A stretch of 38,789 nt of DNA from a virus. Location of the stretch: positions 1 to 38,789 of the IMG/VR virus record IMGVR_UViG_3300017917_000442; one strand, given 5' to 3'. Positions 1 to 9,800 of the stretch are shown here, one piece after another. A program made the position numbers and the translations under genes. The notes under the pieces are model-generated. The model was not told where the DNA came from. It was given only the letters and a program-made list of their open reading frames with translations, and made no database searches. Position 1 is the first letter of the stretch. Each line of letters starts with the position of its first letter.

Positions 1-1
1 A

Positions 2-1474
2 ACATATCCAGGCAACCGCAACACCTACGGTATGTGGTTTACTCCACCTGATGTTGGTGTGCAAGTATTATGTTTCTTTGTCAACGGCGATCCCAATCAA
101 GGCTACTATGTAGGTTGTATCCCTGCTCCTGGTCAGAATCATATGGTTCCCGCAATTGGCGCAACACAAAATTATGTTGTTGCTGAAGGAAACAAAAATC
201 AAGAAACATATTTTGCTAATAGTAAATTGTTGCCAGTGGCAGAGATCAACGTTAAAGATAACGCGATTGCTGATAATCCTAAATTCTTTGATCAAAAGAA
301 ACCTGTACATTCTTTTGCGGCAGCAGTATTATTTCAACAAGGTTTACAAGATGATCCTATTCGCGGATCAATTGGATCTAGTAGTCAACGCGAAAGTCCT
401 TCTAGTTGCTATGGTATTAGCACACCAGGCCGTGCAATATATCAAGGCGGGTTAACTGAACAAAATATTAAAACAAAATTAAACGATTCTAATACGCAAA
501 CAGCTAGCATTGCTGTTATTGGTCGTAGAACTGGGCATACTTTTGTTATGGATGATGGTAGCCTTGAAGGAAAAGATAATTTAATTCGTATTCGCACCGG
601 CAAAGGTCATCAAATTACTATGAGCGACGATGGCAACTGTTTTTATATTTGCCATGCTAACGGACAAACTTGGGTTGAGTTAGGACAAGAAGGCACGCTG
701 GATGTGTTTAGCACTAACAGTATCAATATGAGAACTGAAGGTGTAATTAATCTACATGCAGACAAAGATATTAATATGTTTGCGGGAGAATCGATCAATA
801 TAAAGAGTAAAAAAGCTCTAGCGATTCAATGTGACGATGCATTATCAATTGCTTGCAAACAAGCTATGACATTGTTTAGTGAAAGTAAATTGGGTATTAA
901 ATCTAATACACAGTTTGCAGTTAAAAGTAAAACTACTACAATCGACGGCGGTACAACCTTGAGTCTCAAAGCTACTTCTATTGCATTAAATGGTGGCCCC
1001 ACAGTAGGTGTCGATGCGCCCAAAGGACTTACAAAATATGTTATGCCAGACACTTCCTTTAATAATAGCACAGGATGGCAAGTATCTCCTGATGGATTAG
1101 AAAGTATTGTGACTCGAGCACCGACACACGAACCTTGGCCGTATCATAATCAGGGTGTGTCAGTTAAGGTAGCATTAGAAACAGGAAAAACTAGTCCTAG
1201 TCCGGGAGCACCTGCATTACCACCTGGAACTAAAATTACTATGACTGGCGCCAATGCACAAAAAGTTGCTGAATTAAAAACTAACTTAGCAAACTATAAA
1301 GCAGAGTTAGCAAGCGATCAAGCATTGCGTGATAAAATTATTGCTGCAGGAACCGACCGTCCTCTTGTTGCAAAACAGTTAGCAGAAATTGACCAAGTTA
1401 TTGCTGACAGAAAAAAAGTGATTGCAGTTACAGAACAACAAATTGCAACAATAGAGAGAATGTCATCTACGTAA
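2..1474 (+). CDS. 5: gp5-like baseplate hub spike protein, 5' end cut off by the window
   Basis: This is the tail-tip spike of a T4-like baseplate: an OB-fold domain that sits on the hub, followed by a trimeric beta-helix needle. The reading frame is open from base 2, so the ATG at 32 is probably internal and the true start lies upstream. Counting from that Met, residues 1-120 look like the OB fold (PPDVGVQVLCFFVNGD, then GYYVG). Residues 170-200 contain the FVMDDG and GHQITMSDDG strands. Residues 210-326 form short repeats of the INLHADKDINMFAGESINIK type, as in gp5/VgrG needles. The last 75 residues are charged and helical, probably coiled coil. No T4-type lysozyme domain is seen between the OB fold and the needle. 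The next gene starts one base after the stop. The family call is strong; a VgrG-like spike is the nearest alternative. Confidence 0.85.
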   Translation, partial: TYPGNRNTYGMWFTPPDVGVQVLCFFVNGDPNQGYYVGCIPAPGQNHMVPAIGATQNYVVAEGNKNQETYFANSKLLPVAEINVKDNAIADNPKFFDQKKPVHSFAAAVLFQQGLQDDPIRGSIGSSSQRESPSSCYGISTPGRAIYQGGLTEQNIKTKLNDSNTQTASIAVIGRRTGHTFVMDDGSLEGKDNLIRIRTGKGHQITMSDDGNCFYICHANGQTWVELGQEGTLDVFSTNSINMRTEGVINLHADKDINMFAGESINIKSKKALAIQCDDALSIACKQAMTLFSESKLGIKSNTQFAVKSKTTTIDGGTTLSLKATSIALNGGPTVGVDAPKGLTKYVMPDTSFNNSTGWQVSPDGLESIVTRAPTHEPWPYHNQGVSVKVALETGKTSPSPGAPALPPGTKITMTGANAQKVAELKTNLANYKAELASDQALRDKIIAAGTDRPLVAKQLAEIDQVIADRKKVIAVTEQQIATIERMSST

Positions 1475-1475
1475 C

Positions 1476-2990
1476 ATGGCAATATTTAAATACACCCTTC
1501 CTAGTGGAAACACATTTGAGTTAGATGCTCCAGCTGGCACTACACAAGCTCAGGCAGATTTTATTTTTTATAGTCAAGTAGCCGCTGGTAGTCTAGTCGG
1601 CTATACAGTAGGACAAGTGTTAACTAGTGAACAATCGCAACTAACAGGATTTGAATTAAGTCGACTAGACAGAGATACTGCTGGCGTACCTCGCGAAACT
1701 ATCTTAGCAATTATTACAGGATTTGATAATGTTCCTTTAATTCCTATTAACGCAGCAAATTACGCTTACACACAATCACTATTCCCGCTAGGCGCAGATC
1801 CTGTTGGTCCACTGACTCCAGATCAAGTTGTGGGATTAATTACAACCACAGATGTTTATGTAGATCAAACAGACACTGAGATTACTAATACGGGCATTGG
1901 TACCTATAACCTTACTCCAGAAACACTAGAGAAAGCAGGATATTTAAAACCAGGAACATCCAATTACCCGGATTTTTCTTGCGTGATCGGAACTCCTAGT
2001 GTTTGGACTGGTAAAGACGGAATAACATCTGTGGCCGGAATCCTAGGCGACCCTGGCTTACAGGCTAAAATACAAAACTCCTCATTAGAGAGTAGTTATA
2101 ATGCGTTAACTGCTAGCGGAACTTTAAACACAACGTCCAGTCAACCTGCTAGTATAAGCACAGGACAAATTTATGGAGCATATGGACTGGCCACGTTAAG
2201 TGCTGGCGCACTGGTGTCTGGGACTGCAGCATTAACTGGAAATCTTAACAAGACCATACAATCAGCATTTGGACCTGTTAGTTCTCTAGGTGGCGAGGCT
2301 GCTGCACGAGTAAGCGGATTATTAAGTACACCAATTAACAACATATCAACTATTGCTAATGGCGCAGTTAACGAAGTCACACAGTCGGTTTCTAATCTTA
2401 GTGCTAGTGTAGTAAAAACTGCTAATGCTGCCGTAGGTTCTATAATTAACAATGCTTCGCAGTTTACAGCCCCGGTGGCTGCTGCCTGGGCAAAAGGTAG
2501 TGCCGCACTAAATTCAACACTTGGGACTGCACAAGGAGTATTGAATACAGCCGCCTCTGAAGCCAAAGGAATAATAACATCAACGGGTATAACTAATGCT
2601 TTAGCAAATCCTCAAGGTACTATCACTAATGCATTAGGTAGCTTATCGGGGTTGACTGCTGGTACCTTAGGATCACTAGGGACTCAGGCCAAAAATATAA
2701 TTACGTCAGTGGGTAGTAGTCTTAATTCGTTTGGAAAAATGTCTCAATTTGGTGTAGACTTTGGTATCTTTAGCACCGACAGTATTGTGTCCCCGACTAA
2801 GATAGCTGCAGGATTTTCAAATACAGTTAATAGACAAACTGTGGATGCTGCCGTAACACGTATCCTTGGCAATGCTAAAATTCCTACGCCAAGTTTTGAA
2901 TTTCCAAGCGAGCTAACCGCGGGAATTAATGCTGATATACAAGCAGCTCAAAACAAATTAAAAGAGTTAAAAACTCAATATATAGGATAG
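1476..2990 (+). CDS. virion structural protein, baseplate-associated, function unknown
   Basis: A 504-aa protein between the gp5-like spike and gp25, so very likely a virion component made with the baseplate. The N-terminus (PSGNTFELDAPAGTTQAQAD, then a GSLVGY stretch) looks like a small conserved beta/helix domain. Residues about 110-215 contain LTPETLEKAGYLKPGT and SVWTGKDGI followed by a GLQ...YNAL helix. This resembles a segment I associate with tail-associated lysozyme-like proteins, but I see no convincing catalytic pair. Residues 220-420 are rich in Ala, Ser, Gly, Thr and Asn with long amphipathic stretches, suggesting an extended helical or fibrous region. The C-terminal 30 residues are coiled-coil-like (DIQAAQNKLKELKTQY). 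No signal peptide or membrane segment is evident. The stop is TAG. Confidence 0.7.
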   Translation: MAIFKYTLPSGNTFELDAPAGTTQAQADFIFYSQVAAGSLVGYTVGQVLTSEQSQLTGFELSRLDRDTAGVPRETILAIITGFDNVPLIPINAANYAYTQSLFPLGADPVGPLTPDQVVGLITTTDVYVDQTDTEITNTGIGTYNLTPETLEKAGYLKPGTSNYPDFSCVIGTPSVWTGKDGITSVAGILGDPGLQAKIQNSSLESSYNALTASGTLNTTSSQPASISTGQIYGAYGLATLSAGALVSGTAALTGNLNKTIQSAFGPVSSLGGEAAARVSGLLSTPINNISTIANGAVNEVTQSVSNLSASVVKTANAAVGSIINNASQFTAPVAAAWAKGSAALNSTLGTAQGVLNTAASEAKGIITSTGITNALANPQGTITNALGSLSGLTAGTLGSLGTQAKNIITSVGSSLNSFGKMSQFGVDFGIFSTDSIVSPTKIAAGFSNTVNRQTVDAAVTRILGNAKIPTPSFEFPSELTAGINADIQAAQNKLKELKTQYIG

Positions 2991-2991
2991 G

Positions 2992-2998
2992 TTAAATA
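2992..2998 (+). promoter_or_regulatory. possible T4-late-like promoter (TTAAATA) just before gp25
   Basis: TTAAATA lies in the 13-base gap after the stop of the 504-aa gene and ends five bases before the gp25 ATG. T4-type late promoters have a TATAAATA element with the transcript starting about six bases beyond it. Such a transcript would begin at or next to the start codon. An AGGATAGG sequence 12 bases upstream of the ATG is rather distant for a ribosome binding site. In AT-rich DNA this could be chance. Confidence 0.3.
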
Positions 2999-3003
2999 CT
3001 GTT

Positions 3004-3378
3004 ATGACTACATTTGTTGGATTTAACACTATCGATCAATACAAAAAGTTTACATTAGTAGACATAGACTTGATTAAACGAGACTTACTTAATGCTTTTA
3101 ACATACGTCAAGGCGAATTAGTAGGTCGTCCTGGCTACGGTACTGTTATTTGGGACTATGTTTTTGAAAATCAAACACAAGAAACTCTAAGAAGTATTAC
3201 AACTGAAATAGAGCGCATTGTTGGCGGCGATCCTAGAATACAAGTTGCTAATTTAGAATTATTTCCGCAAGAAAACGGCATTTTAATTCAGTTAGAAGTT
3301 ACAGTTATTCCAGGACAAACAGCGACTCTGCTATCGGTATTTTTTAACGAGCAGACACGTCGCGCCAGCTACGTTTAA
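3004..3378 (+). CDS. 25: gp25-like baseplate wedge protein
   Basis: A 124-aa protein of the GPW/gp25 family, close to the 132 aa of T4 gp25. It is a small baseplate wedge subunit that helps join the wedge to the sheath initiation site. Diagnostic features are the N-terminal DIDLIKRDLLNAFNIRQGE segment, the GRPGYGTVIWDYVFE core (residues about 41-55), the ETLRSITTEIERIVGGDPRI helix and strand, and the C-terminal beta strands ending in FFNEQTRRASYV. It lies directly upstream of gp6, as expected for a T4-like wedge operon. The family name includes 'lysozyme' in some databases, but T4 gp25 acts structurally. Confidence 0.93.
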   Translation: MTTFVGFNTIDQYKKFTLVDIDLIKRDLLNAFNIRQGELVGRPGYGTVIWDYVFENQTQETLRSITTEIERIVGGDPRIQVANLELFPQENGILIQLEVTVIPGQTATLLSVFFNEQTRRASYV

Positions 3379-3397
3379 CTACCCAGATTATTCCTGT

Positions 3398-3405
3398 AAT
3401 AAATA
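3398..3405 (+). promoter_or_regulatory. T4-late-like promoter AATAAATA upstream of gp6
   Basis: AATAAATA in the 46-base gap between gp25 and gp6 fits the late-promoter core TATAAATA of T4-like phages, including cyanophage variants of the NATAAATA type. Here there is room for a normal leader: the gp6 ATG lies 19 bases downstream, with a GGAA ribosome-binding-like sequence in between. This is one of the two best-placed late-promoter candidates in the window. Confidence 0.5.
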
Positions 3406-3424
3406 ATACAACAACGGAATAACC

Positions 3425-6400
3425 ATGGCTAAAACTACAAGACAAACCGCGATATTTGGTGTTGAAGATTGGAAAAGAATCTATCAAACCTACCGCGAAG
3501 CTGACTTCCAAAGCTACGACTTTGAAACACTACGCAAGAGTTTTGTAGACTACTTACGCTTGTATTACCCAGAAACATTTAACGATTACATCGAGTCTAG
3601 TGAGTTTATTGCTTTACTGGATCTTATGGCATTTATGGGCCAAAGTCTTGCCTTCCGCACAGACTTAAACACACGTGAAAACTATTTAGACACAGCCGAG
3701 CGCCGTGATTCGGTTGTTAAACTTGCTAACTTAGTAAGCTATACTCCAAAACGTAACACTGAATCAAGTGGATTCTTAAAAGTATTTTCCGTTCAAACTA
3801 CAGAAAATGTTTTAGATTATAACGGTGTTAACTTAGCAAGTGTCACGGTTAATTGGGCCGATCCAAGTAACTTAGATTGGCAAGAACAATTTACAGCTAT
3901 TATTAATGCGTCATTAGTAAACACTCAACGTGTTGGTCGCCCCGGCAATAAACAAACTATTCTTGGTGTTGATACTCAAGAATACACAATTAACTTAGTC
4001 CCAGGATACTTGCCTATTGTTTCCTACACTGCTACAGTTGATGGAATCAACATGCCATTTGAAGCAGTTAACGCAACGTCCACTGGTAAAAATTATGTGT
4101 ATGAACCTAGTCCAAAACCAAACGGACAGTTTAATATTTTATTCCGCAACGATCAATTAGGATTTGCTAGTGCAAACACTGGATACTTCTTCTTGTTCAA
4201 ACAAGGTGTATTACAAAATCAAGATTTTAACTTGCCAGAGCGTATTAGCAACCGCACAGTAGATATCAATATCGAAGGCATTAATAACGAAGACAAGTGG
4301 CTATATCAAATTGACAACGTAGGCAACATTGCACAAGAGTGGACCTTTGTTGAAAATGTTTATGGTGCTGCAGTTGAACAATTAACTCCTGGCACAAGAA
4401 CAATTTTTTCTGTGACAAGTCGCACAAACGATCAAATTACATTAAATTTTGGTGACGGTGTATTTGCTACTATTCCAGTTGGCTTATTCCGTTGCTATGT
4501 TCGTGCAAGTAATGGTTTACAATACATTATTAACCCAAGCGAGATGCAAAGTGTTGTAATTCCAATTTCTTATGTTAGCCGCACCGGCAATTTAGAAACA
4601 ATTACATTTACTTGTGGTATCACACAACCTGTATCAAATTCACAAGCACGCGAGACTATCGGCGAGATTAAGCAACGTGCTCCTGCTCGCTACTATACAC
4701 AGAACCGTATGGTTAATGGTGAAGACTATAATAACTTTCCATTTACTGCATACAATAGTATTTTAAAGTCAAAGGCATTGAACCGTGCTAGTATTGGCAC
4801 AAGTCGTTATCTTGACTTAGTTGACAACACTGGCAAATACAGTTCAACAAATATTTTTGCAGCAGACGGTGCACTGTTTGAGGCAAATAACTTACCGGCA
4901 TTTCAATTTACTTGGTTAACCAACAATGATATTTCTGATGTCATTACAAATAAAATTACACCAGTGTTAATCAAAGATGGGGCTGCACAATTTTATTACG
5001 CAAACTATACTCGTCCAAATTTAGCAGTATTAGATATCACCTGGAACCAAAGCACAACACAATTAAATGAGACTACTGGATATTTCCAAAATGCTTTAGG
5101 AAATCCTGTGCAGATTGCAAACTATTCTAGTAATAATACAAAATATATTCAAGTAGGTTCACTTGTAAAATTTGTAGCACCGACTGGATATTTCTTTGAC
5201 AAAGACAATCAATTAGTTGCAGGCACACCAGTTAAGGCCGATGAAAAATATGCAATTTGGGCAAGCCCAACTGCTATCTACTTAGATGGCACTAACCAAG
5301 GCATTGGTAATTTTGCCGATGGACTAGGTCCTGTTGTGCTAAACAATTTTGTTCCAACAGGTGCTATTGCTAGCCAAGTTATTCCACTGTTTACTACAGA
5401 CTTTACAGCTACTTTTGCACAAAGTATTGCCGAACAAATTCGATTAAATCGCAACTTTGGCTTAGGTTATGATAACACCGGAGCAATTACAGGAACTCCG
5501 TATACATGGTATTTGATTAATAGTGCTAACCTTGCAGTTAACGCAAACTTCAGTTTAGCCAATGCAGGTAGTACAGCAGGCGTCCAAAGTGATGCTAGTT
5601 GGTTTATTCAAGCAACCACCGACGGTTCGACTTACACTGTTCAAAGTCGTAGTTTAGATTACTACTTTGGTTCAGTATTAGAAACACGATTCTTCTTCTT
5701 TACTAATCAAAAGATTTATGACAGTCGCACAGGTACAGTTATCAGCGACTTTGTTAATGTATTAAAGACAAATAGCAAGCCAGATAATAATACACCATTA
5801 GAAGGCGATACCAAGTTGCGTATCATCGGTCAACCAATTGAGTCAGATGGCTACGTTGACGACTTCCAAGTATTAGTTGGTTTCCAAGACAACGATGCCG
5901 ATGGCGTTCCTGATAATCCAGATTTCTTTAACGACATTGTTGCACCTAGTGTAAACAGTAATTTAAAATTGGTATTCCTACAACGCACAGTAGACTTTGA
6001 CAATTTACAGCGTTATTTGTTAGTTGAATCGGGTGTTGTTAACAGCGAATTTCCAACCTTGGCTGCTATCGAATTAGCTATGGGCGAGTATGTTGATGGC
6101 CAAGTGTTCTATGCTTACAATCCTAATAACTTGCCAGCAAGTCAAATTGACTATAGTGCAGGAACATTCTACATTATAACATTAAACAACGACGGAACTC
6201 GCACAGTTGATCCTACAGAATCAGGTGCTTGGATTGCTCGTGTTGGTCGACAAGATTTATATTTCCAATATCGTCATAATAGTCCATTAACAAGTCGTCT
6301 TGATCCTGGAACAACAAATATTATTGATATCTATATTGTGACTTTGGCATATTACATCGCTTATCAAAATTGGATCAAGGACTCGACAGGCACTGTGACC

Positions 6401-6889
6401 GAACCAAGTCCTCCAACATTGGATGAGTTAACAACTGAATATGCCGGCTTACAAAATTATAAGATGATTAGCGATAATATGATTCTTAACAGTGTTGAGT
6501 TCAAACCACTGTTCGGTCAAAAGGCCGCAGAAGAATTACGTGCTATCATTAAAGTAATTCCAGCAGCTGGAACTACTGCAAGCACAAGTGAAATTAAAAA
6601 CTTAGTTGTAAATTGTATGGACACCTATTTCACTCTTGACAAATGGGACTTTGGTGCTACATTTTACTTCTCAGAATTAGCGGCATATATACATAGTCAG
6701 ATCGGAGATATTGTGAGTTCAGTTGTATTAGTTCCATTAAACCCTCAAAAGTCATTTGGTGACTTATACGAGATTCGCTCCGCTCCTAATCAAATTTTTG
6801 TTAATGCCGCAACTGTAAATGACGTTCAAGTCATCCAGGCATTGACCAGTACAAACATTCGTACTGCACCCGGTAGTGGAGTAATTTAA
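3425..6889 (+). CDS. 6: gp6-like baseplate wedge protein, enlarged
   Basis: A 1154-aa homologue of T4 gp6, whose dimers tie neighbouring wedges into the baseplate ring. The gp6 signature is clear in the first 130 residues (FVDYLRLYYPETFNDYIES, LLDLMAFMGQSLAFRTDLN, YLDTAERRDSVVKLANLVSY). The C-terminal 180 residues contain the J-like portion (LDKWDFGATFYFSELAAYIH, FGDLYEIR). T4 gp6 is 660 aa, so about 500 residues are extra, mostly beta-rich material between residues 430 and 960. Residues 822-835 read DNDADGVPDNPDFF, a calcium-loop-like motif resembling thrombospondin type 3 repeats. The stop overlaps the next start by one base (TAATG), implying translational coupling. Confidence 0.92.
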   Translation: MAKTTRQTAIFGVEDWKRIYQTYREADFQSYDFETLRKSFVDYLRLYYPETFNDYIESSEFIALLDLMAFMGQSLAFRTDLNTRENYLDTAERRDSVVKLANLVSYTPKRNTESSGFLKVFSVQTTENVLDYNGVNLASVTVNWADPSNLDWQEQFTAIINASLVNTQRVGRPGNKQTILGVDTQEYTINLVPGYLPIVSYTATVDGINMPFEAVNATSTGKNYVYEPSPKPNGQFNILFRNDQLGFASANTGYFFLFKQGVLQNQDFNLPERISNRTVDINIEGINNEDKWLYQIDNVGNIAQEWTFVENVYGAAVEQLTPGTRTIFSVTSRTNDQITLNFGDGVFATIPVGLFRCYVRASNGLQYIINPSEMQSVVIPISYVSRTGNLETITFTCGITQPVSNSQARETIGEIKQRAPARYYTQNRMVNGEDYNNFPFTAYNSILKSKALNRASIGTSRYLDLVDNTGKYSSTNIFAADGALFEANNLPAFQFTWLTNNDISDVITNKITPVLIKDGAAQFYYANYTRPNLAVLDITWNQSTTQLNETTGYFQNALGNPVQIANYSSNNTKYIQVGSLVKFVAPTGYFFDKDNQLVAGTPVKADEKYAIWASPTAIYLDGTNQGIGNFADGLGPVVLNNFVPTGAIASQVIPLFTTDFTATFAQSIAEQIRLNRNFGLGYDNTGAITGTPYTWYLINSANLAVNANFSLANAGSTAGVQSDASWFIQATTDGSTYTVQSRSLDYYFGSVLETRFFFFTNQKIYDSRTGTVISDFVNVLKTNSKPDNNTPLEGDTKLRIIGQPIESDGYVDDFQVLVGFQDNDADGVPDNPDFFNDIVAPSVNSNLKLVFLQRTVDFDNLQRYLLVESGVVNSEFPTLAAIELAMGEYVDGQVFYAYNPNNLPASQIDYSAGTFYIITLNNDGTRTVDPTESGAWIARVGRQDLYFQYRHNSPLTSRLDPGTTNIIDIYIVTLAYYIAYQNWIKDSTGTVTEPSPPTLDELTTEYAGLQNYKMISDNMILNSVEFKPLFGQKAAEELRAIIKVIPAAGTTASTSEIKNLVVNCMDTYFTLDKWDFGATFYFSELAAYIHSQIGDIVSSVVLVPLNPQKSFGDLYEIRSAPNQIFVNAATVNDVQVIQALTSTNIRTAPGSGVI

Positions 6890-9800
6890 TGGCAAGAGTC
6901 CGCACCGTTGACTTCCTGCCAGAGATATTCCAGACACCAGTCAACAGACAGTTCCTCTCAGCAACATTGGACCAATTGGTCCAGGAGCCGTCATTTAAAA
7001 AGACGCAAGGTTATGTAGGACGTAAAGTTGGTCCAGGAGTTAATCCTGCTGATCGCTATGTAGTTGAGCCAACTGCAAGTCGACGTGATTATCAACTAGA
7101 ACCTGGCGTTATCGAAATCAATAAAGAGAATAGCAAAGAAATTATCGATGCTATTACCTATCCTGGTATTACAGATGCATTAAAATTACAGGGTGCCGAT
7201 ACTACTAAAGCAGATCGTCTTTATACTAGCGAATACTACACATATGATCCGTTTGTTGACTTTGATAAGTTTACAAACTTTGCACAATATTATTGGTTGC
7301 CTGCCGGTCCGTTGGATGTAGATGTAAGTGCAACAGCAATTCCGCTCACAGATGATATTACTGTGACAAGAGAAAACGGTGTTTATACATTCAGCGGATA
7401 TAACGGCAATGATCCAGTATTAACATTAGTTCGCGGTGGCAATTATACATTCAATGTAGCACAAAATGCCAAAGAAACTGTTAACTATCGTGTCACAAAT
7501 AACGGCATTTCTAGTTATGTAATTGATTATCAACCTAATCCAACATTAACATTAGTTCGTGGTAATACCTACGTATTCAATTTAAATCTTGACGGCGTGT
7601 ATCCTTTCTATATTAAAACAATTGCTAGTTTAGGTAATAACAACACTTACGATAACGGCGTATTACGAAACGGTGCAACTACCGGCATTATTACATTTAC
7701 TGTTCCGCAGAATGCTCCTGATACACTGTATTATTCTTGCTCAACAGAATTTAATCTTCGCGGCCAAATTAATATTGTTAACGGCCAGCCAGGCACAGGC
7801 CCAGGCTTTTGGATTCAGGCTGAACCTGGTGTTAGTGGAACGTTAAGTTATGCACCAAACATTAGTAGTCGAGATGTATTAGGTGTCACTAACAACGGTG
7901 AAGATTTAGGCACAGTCACATTTAATGTTCCATATAAAGATGCACAGGCATTTTATTATAGTTTGACACCAATTGGAACAGTTGACTTAATTACTAATTT
8001 AAAATTTGATCAAATTAATAATCAATTTGTTGATCCATTTATTCAAGCCACCGGTGGTATCGATGGCATTACTAATCTCAACGGTCGTACTGTAATATTT
8101 TTAAATCAAAATCTTGACCCAGAGTCAGGAGGCTGGCTAAGAACTACTCAGTTTGATCCGTTAGTCGAAGATCCTGCAAACAACGGTTTACCTGGAAGTT
8201 TTGATTCTTTATTATTTGATCAAACAACTCCTTTAGACCCAGCCGACTATTACAGTGTTTGGCAAATCACGTACGAGTATGATACCGACGGTCAAGCCTA
8301 TATGGTATTGAATAGTGTTCAGCAAGTTAATAATTTAGAAAAATTTAATATTTTATTTGGAACACAATGGGCTAGTACAAGTTGGTATAAGAACGCCGAA
8401 GGATATTTTGAAGAAATTCCTTTGCTAACGGCAATCATGGATACACTGTACTATCAAGACGGAACCGACCCAGAAATCTTTGGACAGATTCGTTTAGTTG
8501 ATCAAGAAAATAATGATCAAATAGATATTAACGACATCATTGGACAACGTAATTATACATCACCAAATGGAGTAGTGTTTACCAATGGATTAAAAGTAAC
8601 TTTTAGAGGTAATGTCACACCGTCGAGTTATCTTAACAACAGCTATTATGTTGAGGGTGTTGGCACAGCAATTAAATTATTGCCAGTTAGCAATTTTGTC
8701 ACACCAGAAACTTACACACAAAGTAGTACAGTACCTTACGACTCAACTCCGTTTGATGTAGGTAACTTTGACGCCACATTAAATGCTCCGATTGATCCAG
8801 ATTATCTTACAATCAATCGTGCAGACTTGTCATTAAATCCATGGACTCGTAGTAATCGTTGGTTTCACATTGATGTTATTAACGCATCTGCAGAATATAA
8901 TAATACCGTTGCAGTAGTTGATAACTTGCAACGAGCACGTCGTCCTATTTTAGAATTCCGCGCAGGCACAAGATTATTTGACTTTGGTACTGAATCAATT
9001 GCTCCGGTTGATATTATTGATTTTAGTGCAACTGATGCACTTAGCAATATCAACGGTTCAATAGGATACGGCGTTGACGGTTATACTTTTATCAACGGCA
9101 CTACTGTTATTTTTGCAGCAGATTCCGATCCTAATGTACGTAATCAAGTTTATCAGGTCCAGTTTATTACACCGGATACAGTTCCGCCATTGATTGCTGA
9201 GCCTATTATAAATTTAACTCCAGTATATTCTACACCAATTAAATTTGACCAAACCGTTGTATGTTTAAGCGGCGACACACTACAAGGTAAAAGTTTTTAC
9301 TTTGATGGTGTTAACTGGATTTCTGCGCAACAAAAAACAAAAACAAATCAAGCTCCATTGTTTGATGTGTATGATGCAACTGGAATAAGTTTTAGTAATC
9401 GCGCAAAATATCCAAGTTCAACTTTTGCTGGTAGTAAACTATTCAGCTATGCTACTCCTAGTACTGCTGCCGAAACTACTATTACAAGCACACTCAACGA
9501 TCCAGTATTAGGATTTCAATTAGTTTATTTGAGTTTAAGCAACGTAGGCGATATTGTATTTGACAATAATCTTTACAAAGATACATTTGTATATGCTCCT
9601 GAATCCGTAGGAACAACGGTTCCTATCAGTAGTGGCTTTGTACGCCAATACAGCGATCGAATCACTTACACTAAAGAAATTGGATGGCAAACAGCAGTGA
9701 CCAAGAGTCGTGCTCGTCAACAATTCCAGTTTACTTACGACGGTCGTCCATTGCTGTTAGACGTTAAAGTTATTAATTCAACTGTAGTTCCTGCGGTTCA

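Noticed and set aside
2171-2566. 131-aa reverse-strand frame in the 504-aa structural gene.
   Set aside because: Ala/Leu/Pro-rich shadow of a low-complexity Ala/Ser/Thr coding region. No start signal or recognisable domain.
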